NCBI GenBank assembly: GCA_023230755.1
Contig: JALNWS010000018.1
Location: 1 to 33,521 of the forward strand
DNA: 33,521 bases
Direction: 5' to 3'
Source of the DNA: Azoarcus sp.
GTDB taxonomy: Bacteria > Pseudomonadota > Gammaproteobacteria > Burkholderiales > Rhodocyclaceae
Under the pieces are notes generated by a model. It did no database searches. It was not told the DNA's origin and was given only the letters and a program-made list of their open reading frames with translations. This document shows positions 14,595 through 24,039 of this stretch, piece by piece; the stretch's first letter is position 1, and each line of letters opens with the position of its first letter. A program made the translations under genes and the position numbers.

Positions 14595-17237
14595 TCAGAC
14601 GACGCTGTAGTTGAATTGTCCCTGCTCGCCTGCCGTAACCCGGATCTCTCGGACGGCCTCGCCGTCAGCCATACGGGCAAGCACTTTGCCGGCGATCTCG
14701 GGGAGCAGTGATCCGTTCAGGATATGGTCGACGTTGCGCGCACCGGAGTCGACTTCCGAACATCGCGCCAGCACGGCCTCGGTCAAGGCGTCGTCATGAA
14801 TGAAGCGCGCCTTGTGATTGGCGGCCACCCGCTCGCGAATGCGTGCGAGCTTGAGCTGAATGATTTCTGCCAGCACCGAATCGGAGATCGGGTAAAAGGG
14901 CACCACCTTCATACGCCCCAGGAAGGCCGGCTTGAACTGTTGATTCAGGACGGGTGCCAGCTTCGCGGACAGCTCATCTGCACCGGGCAAGGCTTCGTCC
15001 GCGACGTTCAAACACGACGCCATGATCTGCGCAGAACCCACGTTGCTCGTCAAAATGATCAGCGTGTTGCGAAAATCGATCTCGCGCCCCTCCGCATCTT
15101 CGAGCACCCCCTTGTCGAAAACCTGGAAAAACAGTTCGAGCACGTCGGGATGAGCCTTCTCAACCTCATCCAGCAGTAGCACGCAGTGCGGGTTGCGGCG
15201 CACGGCTTCCGTCAGAACGCCCCCTTCCCCATAGCCCACATAACCCGGCGGTGATCCTTTCAGACCCGCAACCGAATGGGGTTCCTGGTATTCGCTCATG
15301 TTGATCGTGACCAGCTTGCGCTCACCACCGTAGAGCACATCTGCCAAGGCAAGCGCGGTTTCCGTCTTGCCCACCCCCGAGGGACCCACAAACAGGAATA
15401 CCGCCTTGGGCTTGCAAGGGTCTTCCAGATTGGCGCGTGCCGTTCTCACTCGCTGCGCGACCGCTTCCAGCGCATGATCCTGGCCCCTCACGCGCGCTGC
15501 CAGGAGCGCCTTCAAGCCAAGAATCGTCCTGATCTCGTCCTTGAGCATCCGTCCAAGCGGTATGCCAGTCCATCCTGACACCACATCGGCGACCAGCTGC
15601 CGATCGACCTGCAAGGGCACCATCGACACCTTGTGCTGGACCGTTGCCAGCGCTTTCAGCAGCCGCTCGAGCTTGTCCGCCCTGCGCCGCCCGGTAGCCG
15701 TGGGCGCAGTCCGCTGCGAAGGAATTACCTCAAGCTCGGACTGTGCCTGTTGGATCTGCCCCACAAGCTTTTGCTCACGCTCGAAGCGTTTGTGCAGGAT
15801 CTTCAGCGCTTTCGTCTGCGCCGCGATCGCTGCAGCCAGTTCAACCAGTCGCTCGCCGTGAGCGTCCGAGGTCAATGACTCCCGTACCAGGGCAGCGTGT
15901 TCTGCGTTCAAGCGTGCCAGATCCTGTGTTGCATCATCAAGCTGTGCCGGGGTGGCGCACTGACCCAAAGCAACTCGGGCACAGGCCGTATCGAGCACAC
16001 TGACCGCCTTGTCGGGCAACTGTCGCGCATTGATGTAACGGCTCGACAGACGCACGGCCTCGACCACCGCCTCGTCCAGAATCCTGATCCCGAAATGCGC
16101 TTCGAGCGTCGGCACTGTTGCGCGCAACATCGCGCAGGCAAGCGCCTCATCGGGCTCGTCGACCCTGATGACCTGAAACCGGCGCGACAATGCGGCGTCC
16201 TTGTCGATGTACTTCTTGTACTCTGCCCAGGTCGTCGCACCGACGGTGCGCAACTCGCCCCGCGCGAGAGCCGGTTTGAGCAGATTGGCGGCATCACCCT
16301 GCCCGGCGGGCCCGCCGGCACCGATCAGGGTGTGAGCCTCATCGATGAACAGAATGATCGGTCGCACACTTGCGCGAACCTCGTCGATGACGCCCTTGAG
16401 TCGCTGTTCGAATTCGCCCTTCACGCTCGCACCCGCCTGCAGCAAGCCGATGTCGAGTGCGAGCAGCTCGACGTCTCGCAATGCGGGCGGCACATCGCCA
16501 CTGACAAGTCTGAGTGCAAGCCCTTCGACCACTGCCGTCTTGCCGACACCGGCCTCCCCTGCGAGCATGGGGTTGTTCTGCCTTCTGCGCATCAGGATGT
16601 CGATCATCCTGCGGATCTCGTGTTCACGGCCAACGACCGGGTCAAGCCTGCCCTCGCGCGCCAATCGGGTGAGACTGACAGTGAACCGGTCCAGTGCCGG
16701 CGTTCGGTCTGCGCTCAGATCATGACCGGAACTGCCGCGGGCAGACAGTGGGTCCGCCCTGCCCTCGATCGAACCCGATGTGAGCACATCGTAATCAACA
16801 CGCAAGGCGTCCACACGAATCCGGCCCAGGGTGACCGGCAGGCGTTGCGCGAACTGACACAGCTCCACATCTCCGAGCAAGCCGAGCAACAGATGGCCGC
16901 TGCGGACCAGGGTCACTTGCGATTCCAGCGATGCGTGTAACCATGCGCGCTCAAGCAAGCGGATCAACCTGGTCGAGAATGCTGGAGTACGGTCGTTGTC
17001 GGATCGGTTTCCTGACAGGATTCTTTCAAGCTCCTGGGCGAGTACGTCTGCGCTGACGCCGAACGCGCGCAGGATGAGCGCGAAATCGGTGTCGTTTGAC
17101 TCACACAAGGCGAGCAGAAAATGCTCGATTTCGATCACATCATGACGACGTGCGACGCTGAGGTTAGCTGCCCGTTCCAGGGCGACATGACAGTCTGGAT
17201 TGAGTTTGGCGATCAGCGCTTTCAGAGGAATTTGCAT
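14595..17237 (-). CDS. clpV: T6SS sheath-disassembly ATPase ClpV (TssH)
   Basis: An 880-residue Hsp100/Clp AAA+ ATPase that extracts and unfolds contracted TssB/TssC sheath for re-use. An N-terminal Clp_N domain (about 1-150) precedes D1, with Walker A GEAGVGKTA (227-235) and Walker B ILFIDEAHTL. A coiled-coil middle domain follows, then D2 with Walker A GPSGVGKTE and Walker B VLLLDEVEKAH. A Clp C-terminal domain completes it. T6SS context separates it from ClpB. The start is set at 17237 (MQIPLKALIAKLNP), 13 bases after the tssG stop; the frame extends 37 codons upstream, but those residues are not family-like and overlap tssG. It is the last gene of its arm. Confidence 0.96.
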   Translation of the reverse strand: MQIPLKALIAKLNPDCHVALERAANLSVARRHDVIEIEHFLLALCESNDTDFALILRAFGVSADVLAQELERILSGNRSDNDRTPAFSTRLIRLLERAWLHASLESQVTLVRSGHLLLGLLGDVELCQFAQRLPVTLGRIRVDALRVDYDVLTSGSIEGRADPLSARGSSGHDLSADRTPALDRFTVSLTRLAREGRLDPVVGREHEIRRMIDILMRRRQNNPMLAGEAGVGKTAVVEGLALRLVSGDVPPALRDVELLALDIGLLQAGASVKGEFEQRLKGVIDEVRASVRPIILFIDEAHTLIGAGGPAGQGDAANLLKPALARGELRTVGATTWAEYKKYIDKDAALSRRFQVIRVDEPDEALACAMLRATVPTLEAHFGIRILDEAVVEAVRLSSRYINARQLPDKAVSVLDTACARVALGQCATPAQLDDATQDLARLNAEHAALVRESLTSDAHGERLVELAAAIAAQTKALKILHKRFEREQKLVGQIQQAQSELEVIPSQRTAPTATGRRRADKLERLLKALATVQHKVSMVPLQVDRQLVADVVSGWTGIPLGRMLKDEIRTILGLKALLAARVRGQDHALEAVAQRVRTARANLEDPCKPKAVFLFVGPSGVGKTETALALADVLYGGERKLVTINMSEYQEPHSVAGLKGSPPGYVGYGEGGVLTEAVRRNPHCVLLLDEVEKAHPDVLELFFQVFDKGVLEDAEGREIDFRNTLIILTSNVGSAQIMASCLNVADEALPGADELSAKLAPVLNQQFKPAFLGRMKVVPFYPISDSVLAEIIQLKLARIRERVAANHKARFIHDDALTEAVLARCSEVDSGARNVDHILNGSLLPEIAGKVLARMADGEAVREIRVTAGEQGQFNYSVV

Positions 17238-17250
17238 GGAATGGACGGGA

Positions 17251-18306
17251 TCAGGAAGGATGAATATCGAAGGCGGCATCGCAGCGATCCGATGTCGCCG
17301 GTCGGGAACACAGAAAACTGTCAAAGCCGAGCCGACTCGCCGAAACATGCGTCAACTGGCACGACGCCACCTCCGCGGCCCGGAGCACAGGATGAATTTC
17401 GTACTCAAGGCGAAGCCCGGTGAGCAATCGAAGCAGTTTCTCCAAGGCAGCGGCGCGGTCGCTCCCCGGGAGGAAGGCGCGATACGCGGTGAGCGACAAC
17501 GGCCCGAGGAATACGCGGACACGCAGATCGCATTGCCAGATCCGCTCGCCCAGCAACACATCGGTGCCGAGCTGCACATTTGCTTGTCCGAGCCTTGCGA
17601 GCTGTGGCCCTTCGACCCGATACCAGCGACCGACGAACTGCTCCAGCCGCACCGGCACCCCGAAATACGAAGAGAGCACGCGTTGCAGGGAGCCCCCTGA
17701 CACCGGACGCTGGCGAATCAGGGCCGCGAAATGCGCCAGCGACTCATCGTCAATTGCCCCCGGCGCCTCACTCAGGCGATCGCGCAGCTCATCCTGACCG
17801 AGCCCGCAGAGCGCAAGCACTTGAGGAACGAAATGTTTTCGCCTGTCGTGCTCGTACATCAATGCGAGCTTGTACTTCCGCCACGCCAGATAGAACTGGG
17901 CAACGGCCCGGTTGGAGAACAGATCAAAGAATGCGTGCGCACCGGTGTCTCGCGCCTGGCGCCGTGACTCGACGACCTGCTCGGTGTAGTGCGCAGGCAG
18001 ACTTCCATGGATGCCGAGCAAACCGATGAAGCTCGGTGTCAGCTCGATACCCCGCAGCGGCTCTCCGTCTGCGTGGGCAGGCTGCTCGACCTTGATCGCC
18101 GACGCCGACTCAAGCTGGCTCGGTGCAAAACCGAGTCTGAGCGAATTGGAGAAGCGCAGTAATGGTGGGAGCTCACTCTCCCGGCGTGGCACCGGGTCCA
18201 GTTCACGAGCAAGCACACGAACCGCCTGGAAGAACTCGAACGACCAGGGCGTTTCGAGCAACTGCCCGATCAGCCCAGGATTGAGTTGCCGCTGCGCGGT
18301 TTGCAC
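17251..18306 (-). CDS. tssG: T6SS baseplate subunit TssG
   Basis: A 351-residue baseplate wedge protein that complexes with TssF, TssE and TssK. The N-terminal PWSFEFFQAVRVLAR segment, the LTPSFIGLLGIHGSLPAHYTE motif and the FFDLFSNRAVAQFYLAWRKY stretch are diagnostic. The start codon is GTG at 18306, supported by a perfect AGGAG eight bases upstream; this puts the first 37 bases inside the end of tssF, indicating translational coupling of the two partners. The C-terminal 40 residues after the conserved domain look variable. Confidence 0.95.
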   Translation of the reverse strand: MQTAQRQLNPGLIGQLLETPWSFEFFQAVRVLARELDPVPRRESELPPLLRFSNSLRLGFAPSQLESASAIKVEQPAHADGEPLRGIELTPSFIGLLGIHGSLPAHYTEQVVESRRQARDTGAHAFFDLFSNRAVAQFYLAWRKYKLALMYEHDRRKHFVPQVLALCGLGQDELRDRLSEAPGAIDDESLAHFAALIRQRPVSGGSLQRVLSSYFGVPVRLEQFVGRWYRVEGPQLARLGQANVQLGTDVLLGERIWQCDLRVRVFLGPLSLTAYRAFLPGSDRAAALEKLLRLLTGLRLEYEIHPVLRAAEVASCQLTHVSASRLGFDSFLCSRPATSDRCDAAFDIHPS

Positions 18307-20105
18307 CTGATCAACTCCTCTCCCGTGCGGCTCGACACCAGCACCAACTGGACAAAACTGTTGAGGTGAACATACAACCCGAAGAACTGATCCATCACTC
18401 GGGCGAAGACGTCCAGTCCGCTTCCAACAAAGGCCTCCTCATCGATCGTGATCCTCACCTCGATGCCGCGCACGAAACACGCGAACGGCTTGCCATTGAG
18501 CCAGGTCGTTTTCGCGGCGTGTTCAACCCCCTTGATGCCATCAATTTTCCGGGCGCTGAGCGCGGTCCGGCGGAGATCGTAGAGACACAGCATTTCCCGG
18601 AAAGCTTGCACGCCGTTACCGGAAATCGAGAGGTGATTCAGGGAAAGATGTGAGACAAGGCGCCACAACCCGTCGCGCTCATGATCGAAACGACACGGCG
18701 CTGTTGGCCTTCGCAGCAGACGCGCCACACCTGTCTGTGGATCACCTTCGCGGAAAAGCTCTGCCCCTGGACCGTTGCCCGGCAGCAGCGTCGGCAGGTC
18801 GCGGTTGGTGCAGCTGAGCACGATGCTAAGGACATCGGATTGACGCGACGCAGGACCCGCTTCCGACTCAATGATCGCGATCCCGGTTTCATACCCAGGA
18901 CTCTTTTCTGCAAGCTGTGCATTACGTGAAGCGACCCAGTAATTTCCTTCCGTGGCCGCACGCTCGCCGTGGTGCAAGGAGAAGAACGGACGAAATTCCG
19001 TGATCTGCTCACCCTGCCCGCCCTGACTGATCCGATATACCGAATCAATTGATGCCACGTCGTACGCGTATGCCCGACGTGCATCGGCAATGACCGGATA
19101 GCAGGTCTTCTGCCCGCTCAAACGAATCGGTTCGCCACGCTTGGGAAAAAGGTTCACCACCGGCACGCAACCGGTACGCAGCGTCCGTGAGTCGATGCCC
19201 TGCAGGAGGCGCGCAGCATCGCTTTCTCCATGCAACCCGGACACAATGAAATGCAGCGTGAACGCGCGCTGGTGCAGCAGACCTGGCGGCAGGCGGTCGA
19301 GACGCAGGTCAAAGAAGCTGAACTTGTCCGGAAACGCAAAATACTCGGCGAGATAACGATAGCCGTCGTGTGCATTGAGAGGGTAATCCACCAGCGCCTC
19401 TTCCGGTCGAAATCCAACCGCTTCGATCAGGCTTGTGTCCACCCGTCGCCACTTGCCCTCGCAATCAGCAAAAGTCGCCACAACCGAAAGAAACAGCGCG
19501 TCGCGCAGTGCCGCAGTAACCGACTGCGTCGCGTCGATATGGAAGCGTACGGTGGATGCGCCAGTTTCGGGCACGTCTCCAACGTCTTGAAGCCGTCGCA
19601 GGCTCAGGCTCAACATCGCACTTGCGGTTGGCGGCAAGCGCACTCCGGCGGGTGCACGGACAACGGAACTGAAACGCACTTCACTTAGATGAAACACTGT
19701 TGCCGGGACGTCCCAGGCAGTCCTGAATGTGCATTCGGCTCCATTCACGGGCCGGGACCTGAACGTCGTTCCGCGAGGAATCGTACTCCCGGACTGCACA
19801 CCCGCGGTCGGGCCCTCGCCATGAAGACAGGCGATCGAACACGAGGGAAACGGCTGCAGATAATGAGGATAGAGCACATGGAGGAGCGACTCGGCAAATT
19901 CCGGGTAGCTGTCCTCAAGACGCTTGCTGACACGCGCACTGAGCAGAGCGAAGGACTCGATCATGCGTTCGACGTGTGGATCGTCCGAGCCCTCTCCGGA
20001 CATCAGCAGACGCGACGCGATTTTCGGGTAGCGTTCAGCGAACTCACGACCATGGGAACGCAGGAACGCGAGTTCCCGTTCGTAGTGCGGGAGCAGATCC
20101 TTCAT
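18270..20105 (-). CDS. tssF: T6SS baseplate subunit TssF
   Basis: A 611-residue protein (family about 580-630) that forms the main T6SS wedge with TssG. The N-terminus (MKDLLPHYERELAFLRSHGREFAERYPKIA) is the TssF signature, followed by HVERMIESFALLSARVSKRLED and YPEFAESLLHVLYPHYLQP. It starts one base after the tssE stop (TGA-G-ATG) and overlaps tssG at its end. A high-GC open frame inside it in another frame is a shadow. Confidence 0.96.
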   Translation of the reverse strand: MKDLLPHYERELAFLRSHGREFAERYPKIASRLLMSGEGSDDPHVERMIESFALLSARVSKRLEDSYPEFAESLLHVLYPHYLQPFPSCSIACLHGEGPTAGVQSGSTIPRGTTFRSRPVNGAECTFRTAWDVPATVFHLSEVRFSSVVRAPAGVRLPPTASAMLSLSLRRLQDVGDVPETGASTVRFHIDATQSVTAALRDALFLSVVATFADCEGKWRRVDTSLIEAVGFRPEEALVDYPLNAHDGYRYLAEYFAFPDKFSFFDLRLDRLPPGLLHQRAFTLHFIVSGLHGESDAARLLQGIDSRTLRTGCVPVVNLFPKRGEPIRLSGQKTCYPVIADARRAYAYDVASIDSVYRISQGGQGEQITEFRPFFSLHHGERAATEGNYWVASRNAQLAEKSPGYETGIAIIESEAGPASRQSDVLSIVLSCTNRDLPTLLPGNGPGAELFREGDPQTGVARLLRRPTAPCRFDHERDGLWRLVSHLSLNHLSISGNGVQAFREMLCLYDLRRTALSARKIDGIKGVEHAAKTTWLNGKPFACFVRGIEVRITIDEEAFVGSGLDVFARVMDQFFGLYVHLNSFVQLVLVSSRTGEELIRCKPRSGNSILG

Positions 20106-20106
20106 C

Positions 20107-20586
20107 TCAATTACCGGTATGTGCCAGTCTGTCTGCCCCGACCAGGTACTGCAGCGTCGTCGGCTGTAACATCAGGTCGAAACTCACCGCTTCGCAAACC
20201 GGCCGGACCACCAGCACCGCCCTGATCGTGAACATCAGCCTGTTCTCCGACTTCCGATCGGCGTCGAATGCCACGTCGACATTCCGCAAGCGTGGCTCAT
20301 TGAGGAGAATGGTCGCGCGCAGTGACTGCAGGATCGCGATGCGGTCGTGAACGCTGTTCAGGCTCAGATTGGAAAAGTCGCTCAGTCCATAGTGGATCAC
20401 GGAGCGTCTCGCCTGAGGAAACGCGTGGAATGCCTTGTCCCGTAAGCCCGCTCGCGTATTGAGCAGGGACTCGAGATCCTGCGCAACAGAGGCCTTCAGT
20501 CGATCGAGGCTCAATCCGTTACGCAAGGACGAATCGCTCGTGCCACCGAACAGTTTTTCACGCAAAGAAGGTTCAAAACCAGTCAC
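20107..20586 (-). CDS. tssE: T6SS baseplate subunit TssE (gp25-like)
   Basis: A 159-residue protein of the phage T4 gp25/TssE family, which starts sheath polymerisation on the baseplate. The central segment with SVIHYGLSDFSNLSL and the later RATILLNEPRLRNVDV match the conserved EPR core of gp25. The start codon is GTG at 20586, with GGAG about nine bases before it; no in-frame ATG fits. It lies 60 bases after hcp, the widest gap in this stretch, and the gap contains a hairpin. Confidence 0.94.
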   Translation of the reverse strand: MTGFEPSLREKLFGGTSDSSLRNGLSLDRLKASVAQDLESLLNTRAGLRDKAFHAFPQARRSVIHYGLSDFSNLSLNSVHDRIAILQSLRATILLNEPRLRNVDVAFDADRKSENRLMFTIRAVLVVRPVCEAVSFDLMLQPTTLQYLVGADRLAHTGN

Positions 20587-20602
20587 TTCATCCGGCTCCG
20601 TC

Positions 20603-20630
20603 CGGAGTGGCGGAAATATCCGTCACTCCG
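20603..20630 (-). other. Stem-loop between hcp and tssE
   Basis: In the transcript, arms CGGAGUGACGGA and UCCGCCACUCCG pair with one A-C mismatch around a UAUU loop, 16 bases after the hcp stop and 16 bases before the tssE start. No U tract follows. Such a structure could protect the hcp part of the mRNA or partly stop transcription, raising Hcp above the baseplate proteins. Confidence 0.5.
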
Positions 20631-20646
20631 AATGACACGTCATGCC

Positions 20647-21183
20647 TCAAGCCAGGTTCGGCGTGTTCGTCGCCAGATTCCAGGCGCCCTGAATATTCAC
20701 CTTGCCCGTCTTGCTGCCGTCGATATTCAGTTCATCGTAGGTCCACTTGACCGCGGAGTACTTGAGCGAAAAGGCTTCCATCGGAATCCCCTCGCTCGAC
20801 ACATTGGGTGACACCGATGCGACGAGCACGTTCTTCAGCTCAATCTTCAGATACTGGTGACGATTCTGCGTATTCCCCGGATTGCCAGTCGTGTTCTTTC
20901 CACCATGCGCGCGATAGAAGCAGATCACCACATCGTTGATCACCAGACCTGAAGAGCACGCCTGGTAGAGCTTGGGGCTCGACCCGTCGATATCCTTGGT
21001 GAACACCATCTCATCGTGTTCACAGCGCTCCGCAGTATGCCCCCCCGAGCTCGATGCCGTCGCCGACTTGGGTTGGCGGATGGAGTGTGACCAGGTGTAG
21101 ACCTCGATCTGATCCTTGTGCTTCGAATCACGCGAATCGCCCTTGATGTCGCTACCCTTGAACTCGACGTAAATATCCTTCAT
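20647..21183 (-). CDS. hcp: T6SS tube protein Hcp (TssD)
   Basis: A 178-residue Hcp; six copies form rings that stack into the inner tube and carry small effectors. The start (MKDIYVEFKGSDIKGDSRD) and later PMEAFSLKYSAVKWTYDE are typical. The Ser-rich loop after residue 40 (SATASSSGGHTAER) and the GKNTTGNPGNTQNRH loop are longer or more polar than in many homologs. AGGAG lies ten bases before the ATG at 21183. No C-terminal effector domain. It lies 34 bases after tssC. Confidence 0.96.
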   Translation of the reverse strand: MKDIYVEFKGSDIKGDSRDSKHKDQIEVYTWSHSIRQPKSATASSSGGHTAERCEHDEMVFTKDIDGSSPKLYQACSSGLVINDVVICFYRAHGGKNTTGNPGNTQNRHQYLKIELKNVLVASVSPNVSSEGIPMEAFSLKYSAVKWTYDELNIDGSKTGKVNIQGAWNLATNTPNLA

Positions 21184-21217
21184 TTGTTGTCAACTCCTGA
21201 GTGTTTGAAGAGAAAAC

Positions 21218-22699
21218 TCAAATCTTGCTTGTCTGCGGCAGTTCGGCGACCAGGCGCAGGGAAACCGACAGCTCATCGAGCTGAAAATGGGGACGGATGA
21301 ATGACACTGCGCGGTAGACACCCGGACGCCCAGGCACTTCGCTGACCTCGATGGAGGCTTCCCGAAGCGGGAACTGCGCCTTTGTTTCCTGCGATGCGGA
21401 ATCGTCGGCGGTAACGTACTGGTCGATCCAGCGCTGGAGATAGCGCTCGACGTTCGCCGCCGACGCGAAGCTCCCGATCTTTTCCCGCATCATGGCCTTC
21501 ATGTAATGTGCGATCCGGCACACCGCAAAGATGTACTGCATCTGTGCCGACAGGGAGGCATTCGCGTTTGCGGCATCGGTATCGTATCGACGTGCCTTCT
21601 GCACGGACTGCGCGCCGAAGAAGGCGGCATAGTCGGAGTTCTTGCAATGGACCAGCGGCATGAACCCGAGGTCACTCAGCTCCTTCTCGCGCCGGTCGGT
21701 GATCGATATTTCAGTCGGGCACTTGAGCGCAAGCTCGCCTTCGTCGGTTCTGAATACATGAGCGGGAAGATCCTCGACCAGACCGCCGCCTTCGACCCCC
21801 CGTATTGCCGCACACCAGCCATGACGCTCGAATGCACTGGTCAGACGGGCTGCGAATGCAAAGGCTGCGTTGCACCACAGGTAACGGGAGTGATCCGCGC
21901 CGTCGACGTCCTCAACGAAATTGAAGCCTTCGGTAACGAGTCCGTCTTCCGGGTTATAGGGCAGGCGCCCCAGGAACCGCGGCAGCGTAAGGCCGACGTA
22001 GCGCGCGTCCTCCGACATTCGGAAGGACTTCCACTTTGTGTACTCCACAGTATCGAATATCTTGGCCAGATCATGCGGTTTTCCCAGCTCGGTATACGAA
22101 TCGAGACCGAATAGCTCCGGCGAGGCCGCTGCAATGAATGGCGCATGCGACGCAGCCGCCACATGACCCATTTGCTCCAGAAAATACAATTCTTCTGGTT
22201 GCCGCGTGAGCTGAAAATTGCCGATCAAGGCACCAAAAGGTGCGCCACCGAACGTTCCGAACTCTTCCTCGTATACTTTCTTGAAGACCACGCTCTGATC
22301 GAAATCGATCGCAGCCTTGAAATCCTTGATCAGCTCCCTGGTGGTGGCGTTCATCAGCTTGATCTTGATCTTCACGCCCGTCTCGGTCTGCCGCACGAGG
22401 TAATACAAGCCGGCCCACGACGCCTCAAGCTCCTGGAACGCCGGCGCGTGCATGATATCGCTCAGCTGCGTTGATATCAGACGGTCAAGTTCCGCGATCC
22501 GGGCATCAATCGAGGCGGCGAGGTTCTCTGAAACGACGAGTTCGCCCTGAATGACCTGCTCGGCCAGCTCTCCGATAAGGTCCCTCGCGCGATCGCGCTC
22601 GACCTGCGACCTCGCAACCCGGCTTTCATCGATGATCGTGTCGAGCAGGCTCCGCTCTGGAGCGGGTGCGGCCGCAGCCACTTCGAGTCGGCCATTCAT
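21218..22699 (-). CDS. tssC: T6SS contractile sheath large subunit TssC
   Basis: A 493-residue large sheath subunit (VipB/TssC, family about 490-500). Recognisable segments are LDRLISTQLSDIMHAPAFQELEASW, ASPELFGLDSYTELGKP, LPRFLGRLPY and the C-terminal RPHFQLDELSVSLRLVAELP. It assembles with TssB into the cytoplasmic sheath that contracts to fire the tube. The start overlaps the tssB stop by four bases (ATGA), coupling synthesis of the two subunits. Full length with no disruption. Confidence 0.98.
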   Translation of the reverse strand: MNGRLEVAAAAPAPERSLLDTIIDESRVARSQVERDRARDLIGELAEQVIQGELVVSENLAASIDARIAELDRLISTQLSDIMHAPAFQELEASWAGLYYLVRQTETGVKIKIKLMNATTRELIKDFKAAIDFDQSVVFKKVYEEEFGTFGGAPFGALIGNFQLTRQPEELYFLEQMGHVAAASHAPFIAAASPELFGLDSYTELGKPHDLAKIFDTVEYTKWKSFRMSEDARYVGLTLPRFLGRLPYNPEDGLVTEGFNFVEDVDGADHSRYLWCNAAFAFAARLTSAFERHGWCAAIRGVEGGGLVEDLPAHVFRTDEGELALKCPTEISITDRREKELSDLGFMPLVHCKNSDYAAFFGAQSVQKARRYDTDAANANASLSAQMQYIFAVCRIAHYMKAMMREKIGSFASAANVERYLQRWIDQYVTADDSASQETKAQFPLREASIEVSEVPGRPGVYRAVSFIRPHFQLDELSVSLRLVAELPQTSKI

Positions 22700-23217
22700 T
22701 CCGTCACCTCGGTTGCATCCCCGGACTGATCGCGTCCAAGCTGTGCGAGCGCATCCGTCCTGGCAACAACGTCCACCAGCAGATCTTCCAGCCTTTCATT
22801 TCCTGCGAGCTTGTTTCTCAGGTCAGCCAGCCGGGTACGCGCCTCCAGCAGTTTTCGCAACGGCGTGACCTGCTCGACGATCGCCTCGGGGCGAAAATCT
22901 TCAAAACGCCTGAAGCTCAAGTCCACGCTCAGTTCACCGCCTGCGCGGGTCAGGCGGTTAGGCACCCTGAAGGTGGTGCGCGGCGCGAGACTGTTCATGA
23001 CATCATCGAAATTCTCGCGGTCTACATTCACGAACTTGCGATCACGCAGACGTTGTTGCGGTGCTTCACTCTTGGCCGCAAAGTCACCGATCACGCCGAC
23101 CACGAAGGGAAGCTCCTTGTGCTCGATCGCGTCACCGCGTTCGACATCATAGGTAAGCTGAACACGGGGTGGTCGAACCCGCTGCAGCCGCTTTTGCATG
23201 CTTTCTCGTTTGGACAT
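22696..23217 (-). CDS. tssB: T6SS contractile sheath small subunit TssB
   Basis: A 173-residue small sheath subunit (VipA/TssB). The core LPFVVGVIGDFAAKSE, then DRKFVNVDRENFDDVMNSLAPR and DLSFRRFEDFRPEAIVEQVTPLRKL, are diagnostic; the last contains the helix bound by TssC. The start is the ATG at 23217 (MSKRESMQKRL), preceded by AGGAG with about eight bases spacing; the frame runs 24 codons further without family resemblance. The C-terminal tail (after about residue 150) is acidic and variable. Confidence 0.96.
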   Translation of the reverse strand: MSKRESMQKRLQRVRPPRVQLTYDVERGDAIEHKELPFVVGVIGDFAAKSEAPQQRLRDRKFVNVDRENFDDVMNSLAPRTTFRVPNRLTRAGGELSVDLSFRRFEDFRPEAIVEQVTPLRKLLEARTRLADLRNKLAGNERLEDLLVDVVARTDALAQLGRDQSGDATEVTE

Positions 23218-23323
23218 ACCGGATCTCCTGGCCCTGCGAAGAACATTTGCTCCCACCTGAAAAACACTCCGTGCGGCTCCATGAGCCACCTCACGGCAAC
23301 AGGCGACTTACGACACACGCGCG

Positions 23324-23989
23324 CTATTTGAGAACACTGAAAGGGTCACCATCGACTGCCGGCACCGCTGCACGGGTGGCGGTCGCGGGGACCCGAGCCG
23401 GGACCACAGGCACGGTGCGCCCTTTCTGCGTGCGCCCAACCGTCACCCCGGTGCTGCGTCGAACCTCACGTTTGGGCGCCGTGGCCGCCTCTGGCACCAG
23501 GACCTCCTCTCCCAGGGTTCCACGCAGCACGATCGCAAGCCTCGCTGCATCTGCGCGGGTAGAACCCGATAACGGCGCCTGGGCGCGAAGATCTACAAGC
23601 GATGAAGTCGCTACACGCAAACCCGCAACGGCCCTGATGCTCATTGCGTGCTGGCTCGACGGATCCCGGCGCAAGGCCTCGTCGGCTGCGACGATGGCAT
23701 GACCGTAATCACTACTTTCGAAATGCAATGACGCAAGGCGAACCCACGGCTCGACCCGCATGGGATATTGCGCGCCAACACGCTGCAGAACCGTCGTTGC
23801 TTCACGCTGCTTGTTTTCACCTAACAGGTCGTTGACCGATTTTTCCGCGGTCTCGAAGACTTTGGCGAATCCGTCATCCTCTGGCTGCTGGCTGACGGTC
23901 GCACATGCAGAAAGGGTCAGTATCGAGGACACGACCAACACGTGTTTCAACAGTCGTGTCCCGGTTGTTATTGGGTGAAGAGCGTTCAC
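23324..23989 (-). CDS. T6SS-linked TPR lipoprotein (TagM-like position)
   Basis: A 221-residue predicted lipoprotein: an N-terminal hydrophobic segment (about 14-28) ends in lipobox LSAC with the lipidated cysteine at 29. One or two TPR-like helical pairs follow at about 60-125 (EPWVRLASLHFESSDYGHAIVAADEALRRDP). The C-terminal part is low-complexity, rich in Ala, Val, Arg and Thr. Position +2 after the cysteine is Thr, not Asp, so outer-membrane sorting is expected. It starts with GTG after GGAA. A lipoprotein gene between tssB and tssJ is also found in Burkholderia T6SS-1 clusters (recalled as TagM). Function unknown; an accessory of the envelope complex is possible. Confidence 0.8.
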   Translation of the reverse strand: MNALHPITTGTRLLKHVLVVSSILTLSACATVSQQPEDDGFAKVFETAEKSVNDLLGENKQREATTVLQRVGAQYPMRVEPWVRLASLHFESSDYGHAIVAADEALRRDPSSQHAMSIRAVAGLRVATSSLVDLRAQAPLSGSTRADAARLAIVLRGTLGEEVLVPEAATAPKREVRRSTGVTVGRTQKGRTVPVVPARVPATATRAAVPAVDGDPFSVLK

Positions 23990-24010
23990 CTTCAGGCTTC
24001 CTTGAGAGCG

Positions 24011-24039
24011 TTGTCAAAATGCGGTTCGCATAGTACATT
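24011..24039 (+). promoter_or_regulatory. Candidate promoter for tssJKL
   Basis: TTGTCA (24011-24016) and TACATT (24034-24039) are separated by 17 bases, matching the sigma-70 consensus at five and four positions. Transcription would start near 24046, about 22 bases before tssJ. It overlaps the opposite-strand candidate, so the two arms may compete for polymerase. Confidence 0.4.

Noticed and set aside
23270..23294. Hairpin GGCTC-CAT-GAGCC in the gap between the TPR lipoprotein gene and tssB
   Set aside because: Only five strong base pairs and no T tract; could occur by chance in a 106-base gap, so not listed as a feature.
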